A DNA stretch of 14,384 nt from positions 1 through 14,384 of the forward strand of contig JABFSD010000583.1 in NCBI GenBank assembly GCA_013140935.1. Reading direction: 5' to 3'. Made by a program: the position numbers and the translations under genes. Source of the stretch: Acidobacteriota bacterium (GTDB taxonomy: Bacteria; Acidobacteriota; Blastocatellia; RBC074). Positions 14,290 to 14,384 of this stretch are shown in pieces. Below the pieces are notes generated by a model. It saw nothing but the letters and a program-made list of their open reading frames with translations. It was not told where the DNA came from and made no database searches. Numbering within the stretch: the first letter of the stretch is position 1; each line of letters starts with the position of its first letter.

Positions 14290-14384
14290 CAGAATGATGC
14301 GCAACGGTTCGCTTTCGCCTCCCGACAGATTCATTCGCCGCATCAATTGCACGGGAACCGGCAATTGGCGCAGCACATCTTCGA
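14269..14384 (-). CDS. C-terminal fragment of an unidentified protein, cut by window edge
   Basis: An open minus-strand frame enters from the right edge and ends with TGA at 14269-14271. The 37 visible residues read EDVLRQLPVPVQLMRRM... and end ...RIILLAQNGN. I do not recognise the family. An LSGGE pentapeptide recalls the ABC signature, but no Walker B or H-loop can follow because the frame stops 17 residues later. It is co-directional with the peptide gene, whose candidate promoter overlaps its end, so it may be the upstream member of the same cluster. Confidence 0.5.
   Translation of the reverse strand, partial: EDVLRQLPVPVQLMRRMNLSGGESEPLRIILLAQNGN

Noticed and set aside
14269..14384. 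ABC transporter ATPase at the right edge, suggested by LSGGE
   Set aside because: The frame ends 17 residues after LSGGE, leaving no room for Walker B and H-loop; the other frames downstream show none either. Probably a chance match.

Overview
The window most likely comes from an Acidobacteriota genome, perhaps Blastocatellia. This is inferred from gene content: a 1,219-residue Oar-type TonB receptor with an N-terminal carboxypeptidase-regulatory-like domain, a TPR/VCBS/ASPIC-UnbV (CRTAC1-type) exported protein, an Rpn-family PD-(D/E)XK nuclease, and HpnI/HpnK-type hopanoid-modification homologues. There is no rRNA, tRNA, CRISPR array, transposase gene or phage gene. Coding density is very high and no stretch over 100 bases is empty.

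Left part, plus strand (1-3613): the tail of a Spinster-like MFS transporter is followed, with almost no gap, by the CRTAC1-type protein. A possible terminator hairpin lies just past its stop, inside the 3' end of the convergent Rpn gene.

Middle, minus strand (3620-8385): the Rpn-family nuclease and the large TonB-dependent receptor. A good hairpin-plus-T-run terminator separates them.

Right part, minus strand (8478-14384): a compact gene string read right to left. It runs: end of an unknown gene; a 65-residue RiPP-precursor-like peptide; an HPr-kinase-like ATPase; an HpnK/ChbG-type deacetylase; two 4-TM DMT (EamA) proteins; an HpnI-type membrane glycosyltransferase; and an exported protein with a methyltransferase-like fold. 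Junctions are overlaps of 8 and 4 bp and gaps of 3, 8 and 13 bp, except for 81 bp before the DMT pair. A candidate sigma70-type promoter lies ahead of the peptide. The deacetylase, glycosyltransferase and paired transporters look like a set that builds, trims and flips a glycolipid, possibly an amino-sugar hopanoid. The peptide and kinase look like a RiPP-type pair.

The most unusual structure is a series of perfect palindromes inside this gene string. A hairpin covers the RBS and start of the kinase. A 29-bp-arm inverted repeat sits 9 bases upstream of the first DMT start. Two REP-like hairpins (18- and 19-bp arms, shared core, different but self-complementary outer arms) lie in frame inside the glycosyltransferase gene, in an insert of about 54 residues. 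These palindromes and the peptide-kinase-glycolipid linkage deserve the closest look.
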